DNA of 64,000 nt from Copromyces sp. CBS 386.78 (GCA_030685235.1 MU839151.1:62001-126000), one strand, 5' to 3'. Shown: positions 45,601-56,808, numbered from the stretch's first letter. Notes: generated from the sequence alone by a model not told the origin. Program-made: numbers and translations.

Positions 45601-48600
45601 ACGGTGATTTTTTGTGATCCGTTTGCTAACATGTTGGCAGTGTTTGGTGATATCTTGGCCCAGCCGTTTGGGTACCGCGATATCTACAAGACGCCGGGAA
45701 TCACACTCTACAGCAGCCTCAGCAACCAAGACGACCTTCCTAGCGAGAGCAGTCTTCGCTATGGCCATGACTACCAGCTTTGGGCTGAAGAAGTTCCCTG
45801 GAGTCATGGCCAGTTGAGGACTATCCAGCCAGGGGATCGCCAGCCTCAGCCCGCCCCTGGTACTGCTGCCGCTTCTCAGCAGTCGCGGACAGCAGCAGCA
45901 GCAGCAGCAGCAGCAGTGGTGGAAGAATATAATCCGAACCCAATCGGTTTCGCCTCCAACCTGCCACCTCCACGTCCCACGCATACGGGCGTCTTCGCTG
46001 CCTCCAGGAAGCTCGATCTCAATGCCATGGACCCGAACGACAAGGGCCGCTTCCTCCGGGAGTTCAGTTACGCCAACCCGCTCACCGTGGACTTTGTCAA
46101 GGGCATTCCCGTCCACGTCCCTCCCATCGACCAGCTCCTGGACCTCAAGTTCGACAGCCTCCCGCGTCTCGCCCACGGCGTCCTTACTCCCTCGGAAACC
46201 CGCTTTCTCCAGCAAAAATTCTTTGAAATGCGCAGCATCATGCTCGAACGCGAGACAAAGTGCCAGTTCCCCAGCTGCGACTTCGCCTTCCCCTACAAGC
46301 AGCCCGACCTCATAGTGCGACACATCAAAGACGTCCACATGGCCGAGAAGTGCAACTTCTGCGGCGACCCATTGTATCAACACTGGACCGTCGCCCAGCG
46401 CTTCCAGCACTTCGCCTCCAAGCACGCCGACATCCTGGGCGCACTCGCCACCAGCCGCCCCATCGACCATGCCGCCACCCACAACGACCACCCCAACCCC
46501 TTCCAGTTCCAGCGCGAGCTCACCTGGGGTTTCTGCTGCCGCTGCGGCCGCGACCATTCTGTGCTGGCTTCCAAACTCGACCGCTTCCACCACGACCTCG
46601 TCTGCTACCCGGGCGCCGCCCACCACGAGGTCCACCCATGGAGGGCCTGCACGGTCTGCGGCGAGCGCATCCACGCGGAAGACGCCGCCTCGGCCAAGGC
46701 GCACAAACACCCGGACGTGGCCCGCGGCGCGGGAACGGGTTACAGGCCCGCTTTCTGCGGGCAGTGCGGTCTCGGGCTGCGCAAGCTCGACGCCGCCGAC
46801 CGGGAGAAGCACGCGCATTTCTGCCGGGGCCACTGCGGCGGCAAAGGTCGCAATAGCGCCTCTCTCAACGTCCGGTTCTGCCCCTGGTGCGGGCTGGAAA
46901 TGGAGATGACTACTGCAGCAGACGGGAGTCAGGCCGTCAACCTGGTGGAAGCGCAGCGACACATTGATTCGTGCGTTGCGAAACCCGAAGACGACAAGCG
47001 GACGTTCGGACCTCTTCATTCTGTTAGTCATATGGCTTATTACTATGGGATCCCCAAGGGCGCAAAGACGGCGAGGGTGGATGTGCCGGAGGGCGTGATC
47101 CCGCTCAAGCAGTGGTTGGGCGGGCCGAGCGCGACCGGGGAAAAGAGGAAGCCGTTGACGGCTAGAAGGGGGGAGATGGTTGGCCCGAAGGGGGCGACGG
47201 ATTTGACTCCTGCCAGCATTTTTGGAAAGGCTGGGGGTGTGAACGGTGTGGCTGGTCCGGGACCGGCTACTACTGCTGCTGCGAAGACTGCGGCGAAGAA
47301 GACTGCGAGGTTTGCGGATGTGGTGGAGGAGGTGGAGCTTGAAGAACACGAAGATGAGGATGAGGACATGATCGGGAGTGATTTGTCGATTTTGTCGTCG
47401 GAGGAGGAGCGGGCTGCCAGGAAGGCTGGTAAACGGTGAGTAGTTTGTCTTTGTTCGGCGTTGTTTGAGTTTTGTGCTAACAATCGTTCGTTGACAAAAC
47501 AGACCAGGTGGCAAGCGCAAGCGTGCCCCTTTCACATCAGATGATCCGACTTTTAAACCTACCTGGAGCTGGGATTTCTCCGATCATTCTTCCGAGTTTA
47601 TGTCTGGTAAGTTGTCTTCTTCTTTTTCAGCACTCCTACGTATCTACTTTTAGTCTCAGCAATGTCTAACAAGCGTCCAGATGATGAACCCGAGCAGGGC
47701 CCATCGGCCGCTAAGAAAGCCAAGACGGTGGCAGAGCCGGCGGAGGAGAAGAAGCCAAAGGTCTCGTTCAGGCCTACGGGCAAGGGAGGCAAGAAGAAAC
47801 TGGCGCCGTTCCAGTCGGAGGATCCTAGTTATAAGCCTCCGAAGAGCTACTCGGACGAGTCTGAGCTTTCTGATGCTGGTATGTCTTTTCTCTTCGTTCT
47901 CCTTGAGCTTCCATCAAAGACACCGACTAACAACCACAGCTGCCGACCCTCTTGACATCTCACTCTGGCCTGCGCCCGTCGAGGTGGTAAAGTTCCCTGG
48001 TGATGACGTTATTCATGAGTCAGAAGAAGAAGATGAGGAGGCGGAGGAGCCTACACCACCAATGGCAAAGAAAGCTGCAACCAAGGGCGCAACCAAGGGC
48101 ACCGCCGCCGCAAAAGCTGGCGAACCCCCCAGGCCTGCCAAAACCCAGGCTTTGACAGCCGCAGCCGCCAAAGCCGCAGCCAAGGCAGCTGCCGCAGCTC
48201 AGGATTCCGTCGTTGAGAGAATTATTCTCAAGGCACCGCCCAAGATTCTCCCGACCATCCACGGCATCAGGGAGCCAGACTCGGATGCCACCACGTCGAG
48301 CTCTGAAGACGAGGAGGAATCCGATGAACAGCCTGCCAAGAAGGGTAAGGGGAAGGGAAAGGCAGCAGCCAAGAAGGCGGCGCCTAAGAAGGCCGCCGGT
48401 GTCACCACCAGAGGCAAAGCCAAGCAAGTCGCTTCCGACGAGTCAGAAGAAGAGGAGGAGGATGATGAAGATGAGGATGAAGAAATGGGAGAAGCACAAA
48501 GTCCCGTGAGCGCGCCCACCGCCCTAGACCAAGACGAGGAAGAAGGACCTCCGGCTAACGCATTACCTGCCCTCCAAGCAATGAAAGTCAAAGTCCTCCG

Positions 48601-49702
48601 CGCGCCTGACTCTCCCACCACCACCAGCCGGAGCAGAGGTCTAATGGCCAAAATGATGCAACTCCCTTCGGGGGAATCCAGCAAGTATAGCAACACGTCA
48701 TCCTCGTCGTCACCACACAAAACCCGCTCTCGCGGCCGTGGCATGGGTCGCCCCAAAGTCTCTCTCTCGCCCAACCCCCGCCTCTTCGGCAAAGGCACCT
48801 CGCCCGATCCTCTCCAATCCCAATCTCCCACCACTTCCCGAGGCACTCACCGGTCGTCCCTCCATGCCTCCTCCCAAACTGACTCGTACGGCTCGTCCAC
48901 CTCCCAATCCCAAACCCAGCGGCTTGCCCACATCTCGTACCTCAAAGCCCGGCTCCATAACCTCCAAACCAACCCCCACCCTCCGCCTCCCAAACGCGTA
49001 GACTTTGACTCCCCCTCTGTCACGCGCGCCCGCGAACAGCGCATGCTGCGCGACGCCTACACGGGGGCGGACCCATCCGCCCCTGTACATCCCGGTTCGC
49101 CGTGGGCTGCGCTCCAGAAGCAGGCTGATGCGCAAGAAAAGGAGGATGATGAGTACTATGCTTTGGCGCTGGATAGGTATTATAGGAAGCTGGAGGAGGA
49201 GATGGAGGAGTTGGTGACGGAGATTGAGTCTGAAGAGCGAGCGTTGGCGGGTTCGGAACGTGGAAAAAGAGAAAGGGAAATGAAGAGGAAAAGGGCATTG
49301 CAGGAAGAGGAGGAGGATCTGGAAAGGGAGTTTGAGAGGGTGCAGAGGATGCAGGCTGAGGCGGCGAGGAGTTATAAGGAGAAGAGGAAGGGGAAGGCTA
49401 CGGTAGCTGCAAGCAAAAGTGAGAGTGCGACCAAGGTGGCGGGTTTTGAGGAGGATTATGTGGATTTTTCTGAGGATCATTATCAGGTTGATGATGATGA
49501 GGAGGAGGAGTACGACGAGGAGTACGACGAGGAGTACATGGATGAGGAGTATATGAAACAAGCCAAATGGATGAAGGAGCAGAGAAGAGGGGCTAATGAG
49601 AGGACCTTGAAGAGGCAAGGAGGGCCGCCACCGCCGCCGGGGAAGGTGACGGATGAGGATTTGGAGGCGTTGGCGAGGAGTTATCCTGGCTCTATTGGTT
49701 AG
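42657..49702 (+). CDS. Giant uncharacterised protein with Cys/His knuckles and LRGGG motifs
   Basis: Six exons: 42657-43656, 43733-45583, 45641-47435, 47503-47606, 47681-47878 and 47940-49702, giving 2,236 aa; every junction keeps frame and four of five introns have a visible CTAAC/CTAAT branch. Start MPWGINFFG. Residues 1-120 are basic and Ser/Lys-rich. At about 330-950 is a large folded-looking region with no recognised domain. About 1158-1450 has at least six paired-Cys knuckles: CQFPSC with H-x4-H, CNFCG with H-x4-H, CCRCG, CTVCG, CGQCG and CPWCG. The 3' third is Ala/Lys-rich, then acidic, then long Glu/Arg helices and an acidic tail. LRGGG occurs at about 379 and 422, each after a negatively charged or flexible stretch. 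It is probably nuclear from its basic and acidic tracts (inference). The long coding span could hide two genes, but no internal stop or promoter forces a split. Confidence 0.75.
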
Positions 49703-50746
49703 TGGGCTTTTCGGACTTTGATTTAGGTAAAGGTTTTGTTCTCATTTTTTTCTTGGTTCTTGGATATTGCGTTTGTCGGGTTGAAACTTTGTATCTCTTG
49801 GGACTTTTTGTTTTTATCTCCTCGTTTTTTTTAGACATCAGTTATTGCTTTGCTTATTACCTTCCTTGACTCTGATGAAGTGCCCTGTTGTGATGTGATG
49901 GTTATGCCCGGTGTCGTGATATTCATGCAGCCGCCGACTTCCGTAATCACCGATAACCGCCCGCCCTGTTCCCCGGGTCCCAGCGGTCGTGGCGCCAAGA
50001 CAAGCCTATTGCCTGAGTGTGCCCCGAAGTCAGGCGGAACAAACAGCGGATGCAACGCTACAAGATGCGCCCAATGGATCCCCCTGACGTCAAGTGATCC
50101 TTCAACGGCAATTGACGGGTCAAGAACCGCTCTCTCTCCAAGCACCTTGTTGGCCAGCTACAATAGGTACCTACCATTCAGCCATTACCCAACGCCTCTT
50201 GACCGACTGACTGGTTGCACAAAAGTCGGAAGCATGTACACAAGCTGCGTGTCTTGTCGAAAGTGGTTGGACTGTCGGGAACCTCGTGACCACTTTCGGT
50301 TTGTTTTTGTTTCTCGTACGGCGGTGTGGTAACGATAAGGTAAGGGGAAGTGAAGTGCAAAAGGAAGTGAGGAGGAAAAGGAAAGAGAAGGGAAGTCTAG
50401 AACTCTCAGCTGGGGGGTGATGACTACTTCCACTTATACAAGTACCCTCTACTTCCACTTCCAACTTGCTGGCTGTGCTAGGTACCTACCTTGCCTTATT
50501 CAGCAACGAGACTGTCACTTCCATTTTGCTACCTCTACTTCTTTGCTACTAACAACTGCCATCATCGTCGTCGCTGGGAATATACACATCCGGTACTCGG
50601 TGACTAAATGGAAAATACGGCACTCGGATGAAGAACAGATGATATAATAGACGGCGGGACGACAACATATTTGGTTTTGCACGAGGTTACCACTTGAAAT
50701 ATCCAGCACAGACAGCTGCACATATTGCTTGCAGACCTCGCACGCA
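49703..50746. other. Intergenic, giant protein to sulfite oxidase
   Basis: Contains the 3' UTR of the upstream gene and the promoter/leader of the sulfite oxidase gene. No gene or RNA was recognised. Confidence 0.5.
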
Positions 50747-53047
50747 ATGGCTTCTGCACGGCCTGCCGCCCGACTTGCAGGCGACGTCCTTCTCCGACTT
50801 ACACCTCGCCGACCTGCACCACTACTAGTAGTACCTACATCACAACCACAACAAACGACAACAACTGTTTCGTCTCTGTGTCGGTCCTTCACGATACGCA
50901 TCCGATCCTTTCACCATCGTGACTTTTTCAGTCCTACTCCACCAAACCACGACGGTTCTCCAAAACATCAACGACAAGCCCGCGCCGCGCCCACTAGCCT
51001 GGCCGTAGGCGCTGGCGTTGCTGTCCTGGCTTCATATCTGTACAACCGTGATCGCGAACGCGACAGCAAAAGCAAGCCCAAGACCAGTCGAGACCATCGA
51101 GAACGAGCAAAAGATCCAGATAAAGAGCCACCACCGTCGCCACCAGCATCTTCAGAAGCCTCACAACAAGACACCACCTCCTCCTCCAAAGACACCCGCG
51201 AACCCCTCTCTCTCCCCCGCTTCCACCTCTCCGATGTCCGATCCGGCCACTCCTCCACCTCCTCTTCACCATGGGTCACCTACGGCGACAAAGTCTACGA
51301 CATCACAACCTGGGTCGGCGCGCACCCGGGCGGCGACGTGATTTTGCGGGCCGCCGGCGGGCCCATCGAGCCATACTGGGACATCTTCGCGATCCACAAG
51401 TCTTCGCCCTATGTTCGGGATATCCTGGAGCAATACTGTATTGGGTATATCCATCTGCATGACTTGGACCCGACGACCAAGAAGCCAAAGATGGAGCAAA
51501 TAGAAGATCCGTTTGCCAAAGATCCCGAGCGGGACGCGAGGTTGATAACCCACACGGCGAAGCCGCGGAATGCCGAGACACCTAGTGACCTGGTGGCGGG
51601 AGAGTTCAAGACGGACGAAAAGGTTTTCTATGTGAGGCATCATATGTGGGTGCCTGTTGTTGATGATGCCTCTGAAGAGAAACATGTGCTGAGCGTCGAG
51701 TTACCCGACGGGGAAGTCAGGGGGTATACGCTACGGGAACTGAAGGAGAGGTTTCAACGACACAAGGTTACGGCCACGCTGCAATGCTCGGGCAACAGAC
51801 GGAATGATATGACGAGACATGCCGGCAAGACGAATGGGCTGCAGTGGGGTGTCGGGGCGATCAGTAATGCGGAGTGGGAAGGGGTTTTGTTGAGGGATGT
51901 TTTGCGGGATGCTGGTTTGAAAGTCGCTGATCCTTCAACATGTACCGCCGTTGTCCAACAACAACTCCCTTCTACTTCAACCTCCACCTCCGCCTCCGCC
52001 TCCGACGAAGACCCCCTCCCCTCCCAAAAAGACCTCCACGTCCAATTCTCCGCCCTCGAAGCCTACGGCGCCTCCATCCCCCTTACCAAAGCCCTCGATC
52101 CAACCGGTGACGTCCTGCTCGCCTTCGGGATGAACGGGTCCGCCCTTCCCCGCGATCACGGCTACCCCTTACGCGCCATCGTCCCCGGCCACGTCGCCGC
52201 TCGCTCCGTCAAATGGCTCAACAAGATCGTCGTGTCGGACGAGGAAAGTCCGAGCCAGTGGCAACGAAGAGATTACAAGAGCTTTGGGCCGAACGAGGGT
52301 GCCAACCCGGACTGGGAGCGGGCGAGGAGTATACAGGAGATGCCCGTCACGTCGGCGATTACGGGGGTTTGGGTTGGGAGTGATTGTTTGAAGAACAACA
52401 AGGGGAAGAACAAGCAGACGGTTGATTTGGCGGGTGTGGATGGGCTGAAGGTCGGGTGCTCCAAGACCTCCCCATCCCCATCCCCCGAAGCCAAAGCCGA
52501 CAAGATCCCCATCACCATGCAAGGCTACGCCTACTCGGGCGGCGGCCGCGCCATCGCCCGCGTGGACGTCTCCCTCGACAACGGCCGAACGTGGGACCAA
52601 GCCGAGCTGATTGACGATTGCAGCAACCCTGCTACGCCTTGCTACGGGAATAAGACGTGGACATGGAAGCGGTGGAAATACTCTAGCCATTTGCCACCGT
52701 CTGTCCTTCCTTCTTCGTCTTCCTCCCCCGCCACCACCACAACAACGAGCGGCGAGGGCAGCAAGAGAGAGGACAAGGAAAAGAAGAATTGCACAACCCT
52801 GATAGTCAAAGCCGTCGATGATGCCTACAACACCCAACCCGAGTCTCACGCGGGTATCTACAACGTGCGTGGAAATCTGGCTACGGCTTGGCATCTTGTG
52901 AGGATCTGTCCCGAGTGCGTTGCTTGTCCTGATGGAGGGAAGGGGGTCAAGTGGGTGACGGGCAAAACTATTGGGTGTGGGTTTGAGAAGGAGGTGGAGG
53001 AGGCTAGGGTGAAGAAGCAGGAGGCCGAGGGAAAGAAGGCGGAGTAA
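50747..53047 (+). CDS. Sulfite oxidase, mitochondrial, cytochrome b5 type
   Basis: Oxidises sulfite to sulfate with cytochrome c as acceptor in the mitochondrial intermembrane space. Intronless, 766 aa, starting at the ATG at 50,747 (MASARPAARL). Residues 1-60 are Arg/Ser-rich and act like a presequence. A hydrophobic stop at about 82-98 (SLAVGAGVAVLASYLY) matches bipartite intermembrane-space sorting. The cytochrome b5 domain lies at about 165-240 with the HPGG heme motif at about 193 and a second His near 216. The molybdenum-cofactor domain follows, with ligand Cys347 in LQCSGNRR, then the Mo-co dimerisation domain with GYAYSGGGRAI and VSLDNGRTW. There is no FAD/NADH module, which separates it from nitrate reductase. 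At 766 aa it is longer than animal SUOX (about 550) because of disordered Ser/Thr inserts at about 100-160 and 655-685. Confidence 0.92.
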   Translation: MASARPAARLAGDVLLRLTPRRPAPLLVVPTSQPQQTTTTVSSLCRSFTIRIRSFHHRDFFSPTPPNHDGSPKHQRQARAAPTSLAVGAGVAVLASYLYNRDRERDSKSKPKTSRDHRERAKDPDKEPPPSPPASSEASQQDTTSSSKDTREPLSLPRFHLSDVRSGHSSTSSSPWVTYGDKVYDITTWVGAHPGGDVILRAAGGPIEPYWDIFAIHKSSPYVRDILEQYCIGYIHLHDLDPTTKKPKMEQIEDPFAKDPERDARLITHTAKPRNAETPSDLVAGEFKTDEKVFYVRHHMWVPVVDDASEEKHVLSVELPDGEVRGYTLRELKERFQRHKVTATLQCSGNRRNDMTRHAGKTNGLQWGVGAISNAEWEGVLLRDVLRDAGLKVADPSTCTAVVQQQLPSTSTSTSASASDEDPLPSQKDLHVQFSALEAYGASIPLTKALDPTGDVLLAFGMNGSALPRDHGYPLRAIVPGHVAARSVKWLNKIVVSDEESPSQWQRRDYKSFGPNEGANPDWERARSIQEMPVTSAITGVWVGSDCLKNNKGKNKQTVDLAGVDGLKVGCSKTSPSPSPEAKADKIPITMQGYAYSGGGRAIARVDVSLDNGRTWDQAELIDDCSNPATPCYGNKTWTWKRWKYSSHLPPSVLPSSSSSPATTTTTSGEGSKREDKEKKNCTTLIVKAVDDAYNTQPESHAGIYNVRGNLATAWHLVRICPECVACPDGGKGVKWVTGKTIGCGFEKEVEEARVKKQEAEGKKAE

Positions 53048-53673
53048 GGGCATTTTGTGGTTATAATGGGATGGGATGGCCAAGGTAATAAGGTGTTTGC
53101 AGTTCATTTTGGGAGTGGATGGATGGATGGATACATTGGATATGGATGCGGAAGTTGATGGAAGAATTGTTTCAGGGATGGACTGGAGTTGAGGGCACAT
53201 GGCATTTTGCATAGTATGTTTATAAAGTAATGTTAACTCGATGAAAACAAGCATCAATACATATACCAATTGGTGTAGAACACAACCAGGATGAATTACA
53301 ATAACACAGCGCGTTCATATTGATCCATATATGCTCCTATGTTGACTTACGAACCCCCGACGCCTGTCACCAAAAAGTATGTACCCAGTTCATCCATCAT
53401 AAGCTCATTACCCTCCATAAAGTCACCAGTCCTGTTTCTTTTCCCTGGAACCCAATTCGTCATCATAACCCTCGAAATCCAAACTTTCCCTCCGCCAAAC
53501 CACCATCGACATCAACTTCACAGCATAAACCAAGGCCCATCGTACAGCCTACATACCATCGACCTCATAGAGTCATTACCGTGTCGTCGTGATACTTCGA
53601 GACCAAAAAGGGGATTTCAAAACCCAAGACGAAATTCACCGCTCATAGGAAGGTGCGGGGGCGCGAAACGTAC
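53048..53673. other. Convergent 3' intergenic region
   Basis: Lies between the sulfite oxidase and F-box gene ends. It contains a short (GGAT)n run near 53,117-53,131 and AT-rich 3'-UTR-like sequence. Confidence 0.5.
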
Positions 53674-55716
53674 TTACTCGGGAACGATAAACTTATCGAT
53701 ATCGACCCTTTCAAAAACGCTCGTCATATCCCATCGGTGCCAGTGGAGCGCCAGCCGGTTGTGAGAGGCCAGGAAGAGGTCGCAGTCTATCCAGTCGTCT
53801 GCAGAATGGTTAGTACGGTCGCGACAGGAGAACTGTAAGCGGACAAGGGAGAAGAAAAGACAAAACTCACCATCACGAAAGTTATGTTCAGCCACATGTC
53901 CCTTGGCCTTCACCACCCTCGCTCCCAAGAACTCCTCCTCCTCGGCGACCTTGACAAACCCTTCCTCCCCAATATCTTTGGCAACAAAGGTATACTCCCC
54001 CCTCGGCACATTCGGGTCACCAGTAAGCTTGATCCCGGCCAGCCCACCCCTATACACCTTGGACTCCTGATTCCTCTTCCGAAACTCCTCATCCGTCTCG
54101 TCCTCCCTCCTTTCAATCTCCGCCGCATCTCGCACCACTCTCGGCTCTTCATCATCATCATCATCAGGCTGATGCATCAAGATAAACTCGCACCCATGTG
54201 GTCCATAATGCCCGACAAAGATGCCCCTGTACGGCTTCTCGGGCGTGGGCGTGTACAGTTTCGCATCCAACGTCGAATACGTCACCAGCTCTTCGCCAAT
54301 ATGCGTCCTCATCAGCCGTCCAAACTCGACCCACCTCCTCAAGTGGAACGCATGATGGCTGATCTCCGCCCTCGTGGCAGGCGGGTTCTGCAAGATCTTG
54401 GACGTCGCCTCGGCCTTGTACCCGCCGTTGTCACCCACGGGCCCGACGTTGGCCACGCGATGGGGCGCCTCGATGGTCGGCGGCGGCCAGTACTTGTCGC
54501 GCAGGATGGTGTTCATCAGGCCGTGGGGCACGGCGTTGCGAAGACCGTGACCGCCTCCGATACCCGGAATGGTGCTCCGGATAAGGTAGTCCCGCAGGGA
54601 GAGGGAGCGGCTGAGGTCCGGATGGAGCAGGTCGCGCACGTCGTGGGCGTCCGTGAGGTCTTGGGCGTCGTGGATGGCGTTGCGCAGACGCTGGGCTTTG
54701 GCGAGGAAGAAGTTGGTGTGGAAGGAGCGGCTGCGGGAGCCGGCGGCCGAGATGGAGGAGCCGCCCTGGGCGCGGACTTCGACTTTGAAGTGCGGCTTGG
54801 GCTTGGTTGGGTCGTCTTTGTGGCGGAAAAAGTCGAGGTCTTGCCAGAGACGGACCGTGGGGTTGTCGCTTTCCGGAGATTGGCGCTCGGGGTCGAGTTG
54901 GATGACGGGCTGGTCGAGGTGCAGACCGACGCGGAAGTCATGCTTGCGGATCATGGTGCCGTTGTCGAGGACGTCATCGTCCCAGAGATGGTTAGGCACC
55001 GAGGCGACCAGTTGGTAAGCCTCGATGCAGCCGCGGCGCTGGTCAAAGCGGGCGATGATCAGACGGCCGCAGAGGCTGTCGTCGGCGAACCATATCTTGT
55101 ATTTGGGAAGGAACCAGCGCGGGTCGTGGGCTTTGTAGAGTTGGCGGAACGAGTTGTAGGGGTAGCACGACGTGACTTTGTAGCCGGGCACGTTTTGTTG
55201 GACGAGGCCTTGCCAGCGGAACTCTGAATTGGCGACGGTGCGTAGATGACGGCAGGTGGCTGAGACAGCGACCAGGTCGATGGCGGAGAGGTGGTCAAAG
55301 ACGCTTTCCAGGAGTTCGAGAGGAAGCTGGACGAGGGGACTTGGTTGTTGGGGCAAGTTCTCTTCTTCTTCTTTACCTGCCATGTCCCTCTCGTCAGTGT
55401 TGACTCGACCAAGGATAGAGAGGAGGGGAGAGAAGGGATGATGCCAACGTTGTTGCGACGCCATGTATCCAGCCACGCTGTCAGAATTGGCATCTGTAGC
55501 CGAGTAGAAGGACTGGCTTTCGGTAGTGTAATAAGCGTCCAGGTCCAGCGTATGTTCTGCGTGTATCCGAGGCGTCTGGTGGTGATGGGGGTCTGCTTGG
55601 TGTGGTGCATTGTCCGTCTGCTGCTGCTGCTGCTGCTGCTGCTGCGAGGGTGACGGCAGGATGTGATGCCATGGCGCAGGCCACGACTGGTGGTTGTTTG
55701 TGGGGTTGCCCTCCAT
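53674..55716 (-). CDS. F-box protein
   Basis: A likely substrate adaptor of an SCF (Skp1-cullin-F-box) ubiquitin ligase. Exons (minus): 55716-53871 and 53798-53674, 656 aa; the 72-nt intron has a GTGAGT donor and a CTGCAG acceptor. The start MEGNPTNNHQ is the first ATG in frame. A poly-Gln run (about 25-33) comes from a CAG/CTG repeat. The F-box is at about 129-170 (LPLELLESVFDHL, then CRHLRTV). Downstream is a ~450-residue region without WD40 or LRR repeats, containing RRWVEFGRLMRTHIGEE, YRGIFVGHYGPHGCEFILMH and GDPNVPRGEYTFVAKD, the conserved C-terminal domain seen in many fungal F-box proteins. The last exon ends DKFIVPE. The stop TAA lies inside a GTAAGT sequence, so a further intron is conceivable. 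Confidence 0.88.
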   Translation of the reverse strand: MEGNPTNNHQSWPAPWHHILPSPSQQQQQQQQQTDNAPHQADPHHHQTPRIHAEHTLDLDAYYTTESQSFYSATDANSDSVAGYMASQQRWHHPFSPLLSILGRVNTDERDMAGKEEEENLPQQPSPLVQLPLELLESVFDHLSAIDLVAVSATCRHLRTVANSEFRWQGLVQQNVPGYKVTSCYPYNSFRQLYKAHDPRWFLPKYKIWFADDSLCGRLIIARFDQRRGCIEAYQLVASVPNHLWDDDVLDNGTMIRKHDFRVGLHLDQPVIQLDPERQSPESDNPTVRLWQDLDFFRHKDDPTKPKPHFKVEVRAQGGSSISAAGSRSRSFHTNFFLAKAQRLRNAIHDAQDLTDAHDVRDLLHPDLSRSLSLRDYLIRSTIPGIGGGHGLRNAVPHGLMNTILRDKYWPPPTIEAPHRVANVGPVGDNGGYKAEATSKILQNPPATRAEISHHAFHLRRWVEFGRLMRTHIGEELVTYSTLDAKLYTPTPEKPYRGIFVGHYGPHGCEFILMHQPDDDDDEEPRVVRDAAEIERREDETDEEFRKRNQESKVYRGGLAGIKLTGDPNVPRGEYTFVAKDIGEEGFVKVAEEEEFLGARVVKAKGHVAEHNFRDGEFCLFFSLVRLQFSCRDRTNHSADDWIDCDLFLASHNRLALHWHRWDMTSVFERVDIDKFIVPE

Positions 55717-56187
55717 GGTTTTTGGTATGAAAAGCAGGAGTATAACGTGTACAAGGTTGCACACAATGAGTGTACAATGGAGAGATTGAAGTGATCTTCT
55801 TTTTGTCTTTCAATGGAAATGGTGACGACGGGGGATTTTAAGCGTTTGTTTGTTAGTGCTTAGGCGCTTCGCTACCCCGCAGTGCCCGCTCCGTGTTGGT
55901 GATCAATGGGACACAGACGCATGGCAAGCAGGGATTGACAGCACCTCATATAATGTTTTCTGTTAGTGCGCTACACTACCCGTGCCAGACCCCAACCACA
56001 GCTGCCCAAGGTATAGCGGTACTGTGCAAAATGCATCATCCTACCAAAAACCGAATAGACTTCCTTTAGTCCCCTCCCTCTCCCAACCTCCCCCTCCACT
56101 TCGCAAATCCGCTCTCCTCACTCCTCTCCATTTGAACCAGGGCATTCATTCGCATTCGCATGCCGACGGGGTTTCCTAGTAGCCATC
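55717..56187. other. Divergent promoter region, F-box / cupin
   Basis: About 470 bp between head-to-head genes. No distinct regulatory motif could be assigned. Confidence 0.45.
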
Positions 56188-56808
56188 ATGGCCTCTCTCC
56201 TGCCCATCATCGACGACATCCTGCCCATGATCCTGCCCTCTTCGGTTTCCGTCACCAAGTCCATCGATATAATCCCGCCAATACCCCCCGTCATCCAGAC
56301 CGCCGACGGAGGAACTCATCGAGTGCGGGTTTACAGTCGGGATGCCGTGGTGAATAAGTTGGACAAGGTTTGCTCAACAGGTACTTGACATTTCACTCCT
56401 TTTCTGGCACCAAGAGCTTCCATCATCCTCCATGAATTGCTTTTTTTCCAAGGAAAACGTAGTGACCATAGGCCAAAAAAACAACAATAAAAAGTCCTCA
56501 TCCTCTCCCCAACCTCTTACTCCACAATCCGCCACTACGGCGAACAAGACGCCATCATCTACGTCGCCCTCGGCAGCGGCGTCCTTCTAACAGCATCCAA
56601 AGACGAAGAAGAAGGCGAACCAGAACGGCATGAGCTTAGCCAGGGTGACTTTGCTGCCGTTCCGGCTTGGACTGAACACCAGGTTTTGAATGAGAGTGCA
56701 GAGCAGGATACGCATTGGGTGATTATTCGCAGTGGGAGTCATCCGGTTGAAGTGCATCTGAAAGGATGGGGGAGGGGAAAGGCTGAGTATCCGCCTTCGA
56801 GGGCGTGA
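56188..56808 (+). CDS. Small cupin-fold protein
   Basis: Exons 56188-56380 and 56495-56808, 168 aa. The 114-nt intron has a weaker GTACTT donor and an AAAAAG acceptor. Starts MASLLPIIDD. Cupin motif 2 is clear at about 115-130: GDFAAVPAWTEHQVLN, with the motif's Pro, His and Asn. Motif 1 (about 76-93) keeps one His (RHYGEQD) but lacks the usual second His of HxH, so metal binding is doubtful. The single domain and size fit stand-alone RmlC-like cupins of unknown substrate. The C-terminus is KAEYPPSRA. Convergent with the next gene, 55 bp between stops. Confidence 0.82.

Noticed and set aside
45463..47535. A 690-codon minus-strand frame opposite the giant gene
   Set aside because: Antisense shadow of GC3-rich coding sequence; Arg/Pro/Leu-rich with no domain.
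52169..53269. A 366-codon minus-strand frame opposite sulfite oxidase
   Set aside because: It overlaps conserved molybdenum-cofactor coding sequence on the + strand and has no recognisable content.
53884..55227. A 447-codon + strand frame opposite the F-box gene
   Set aside because: The minus strand has a clear F-box, start and intron; the + frame has no domain.
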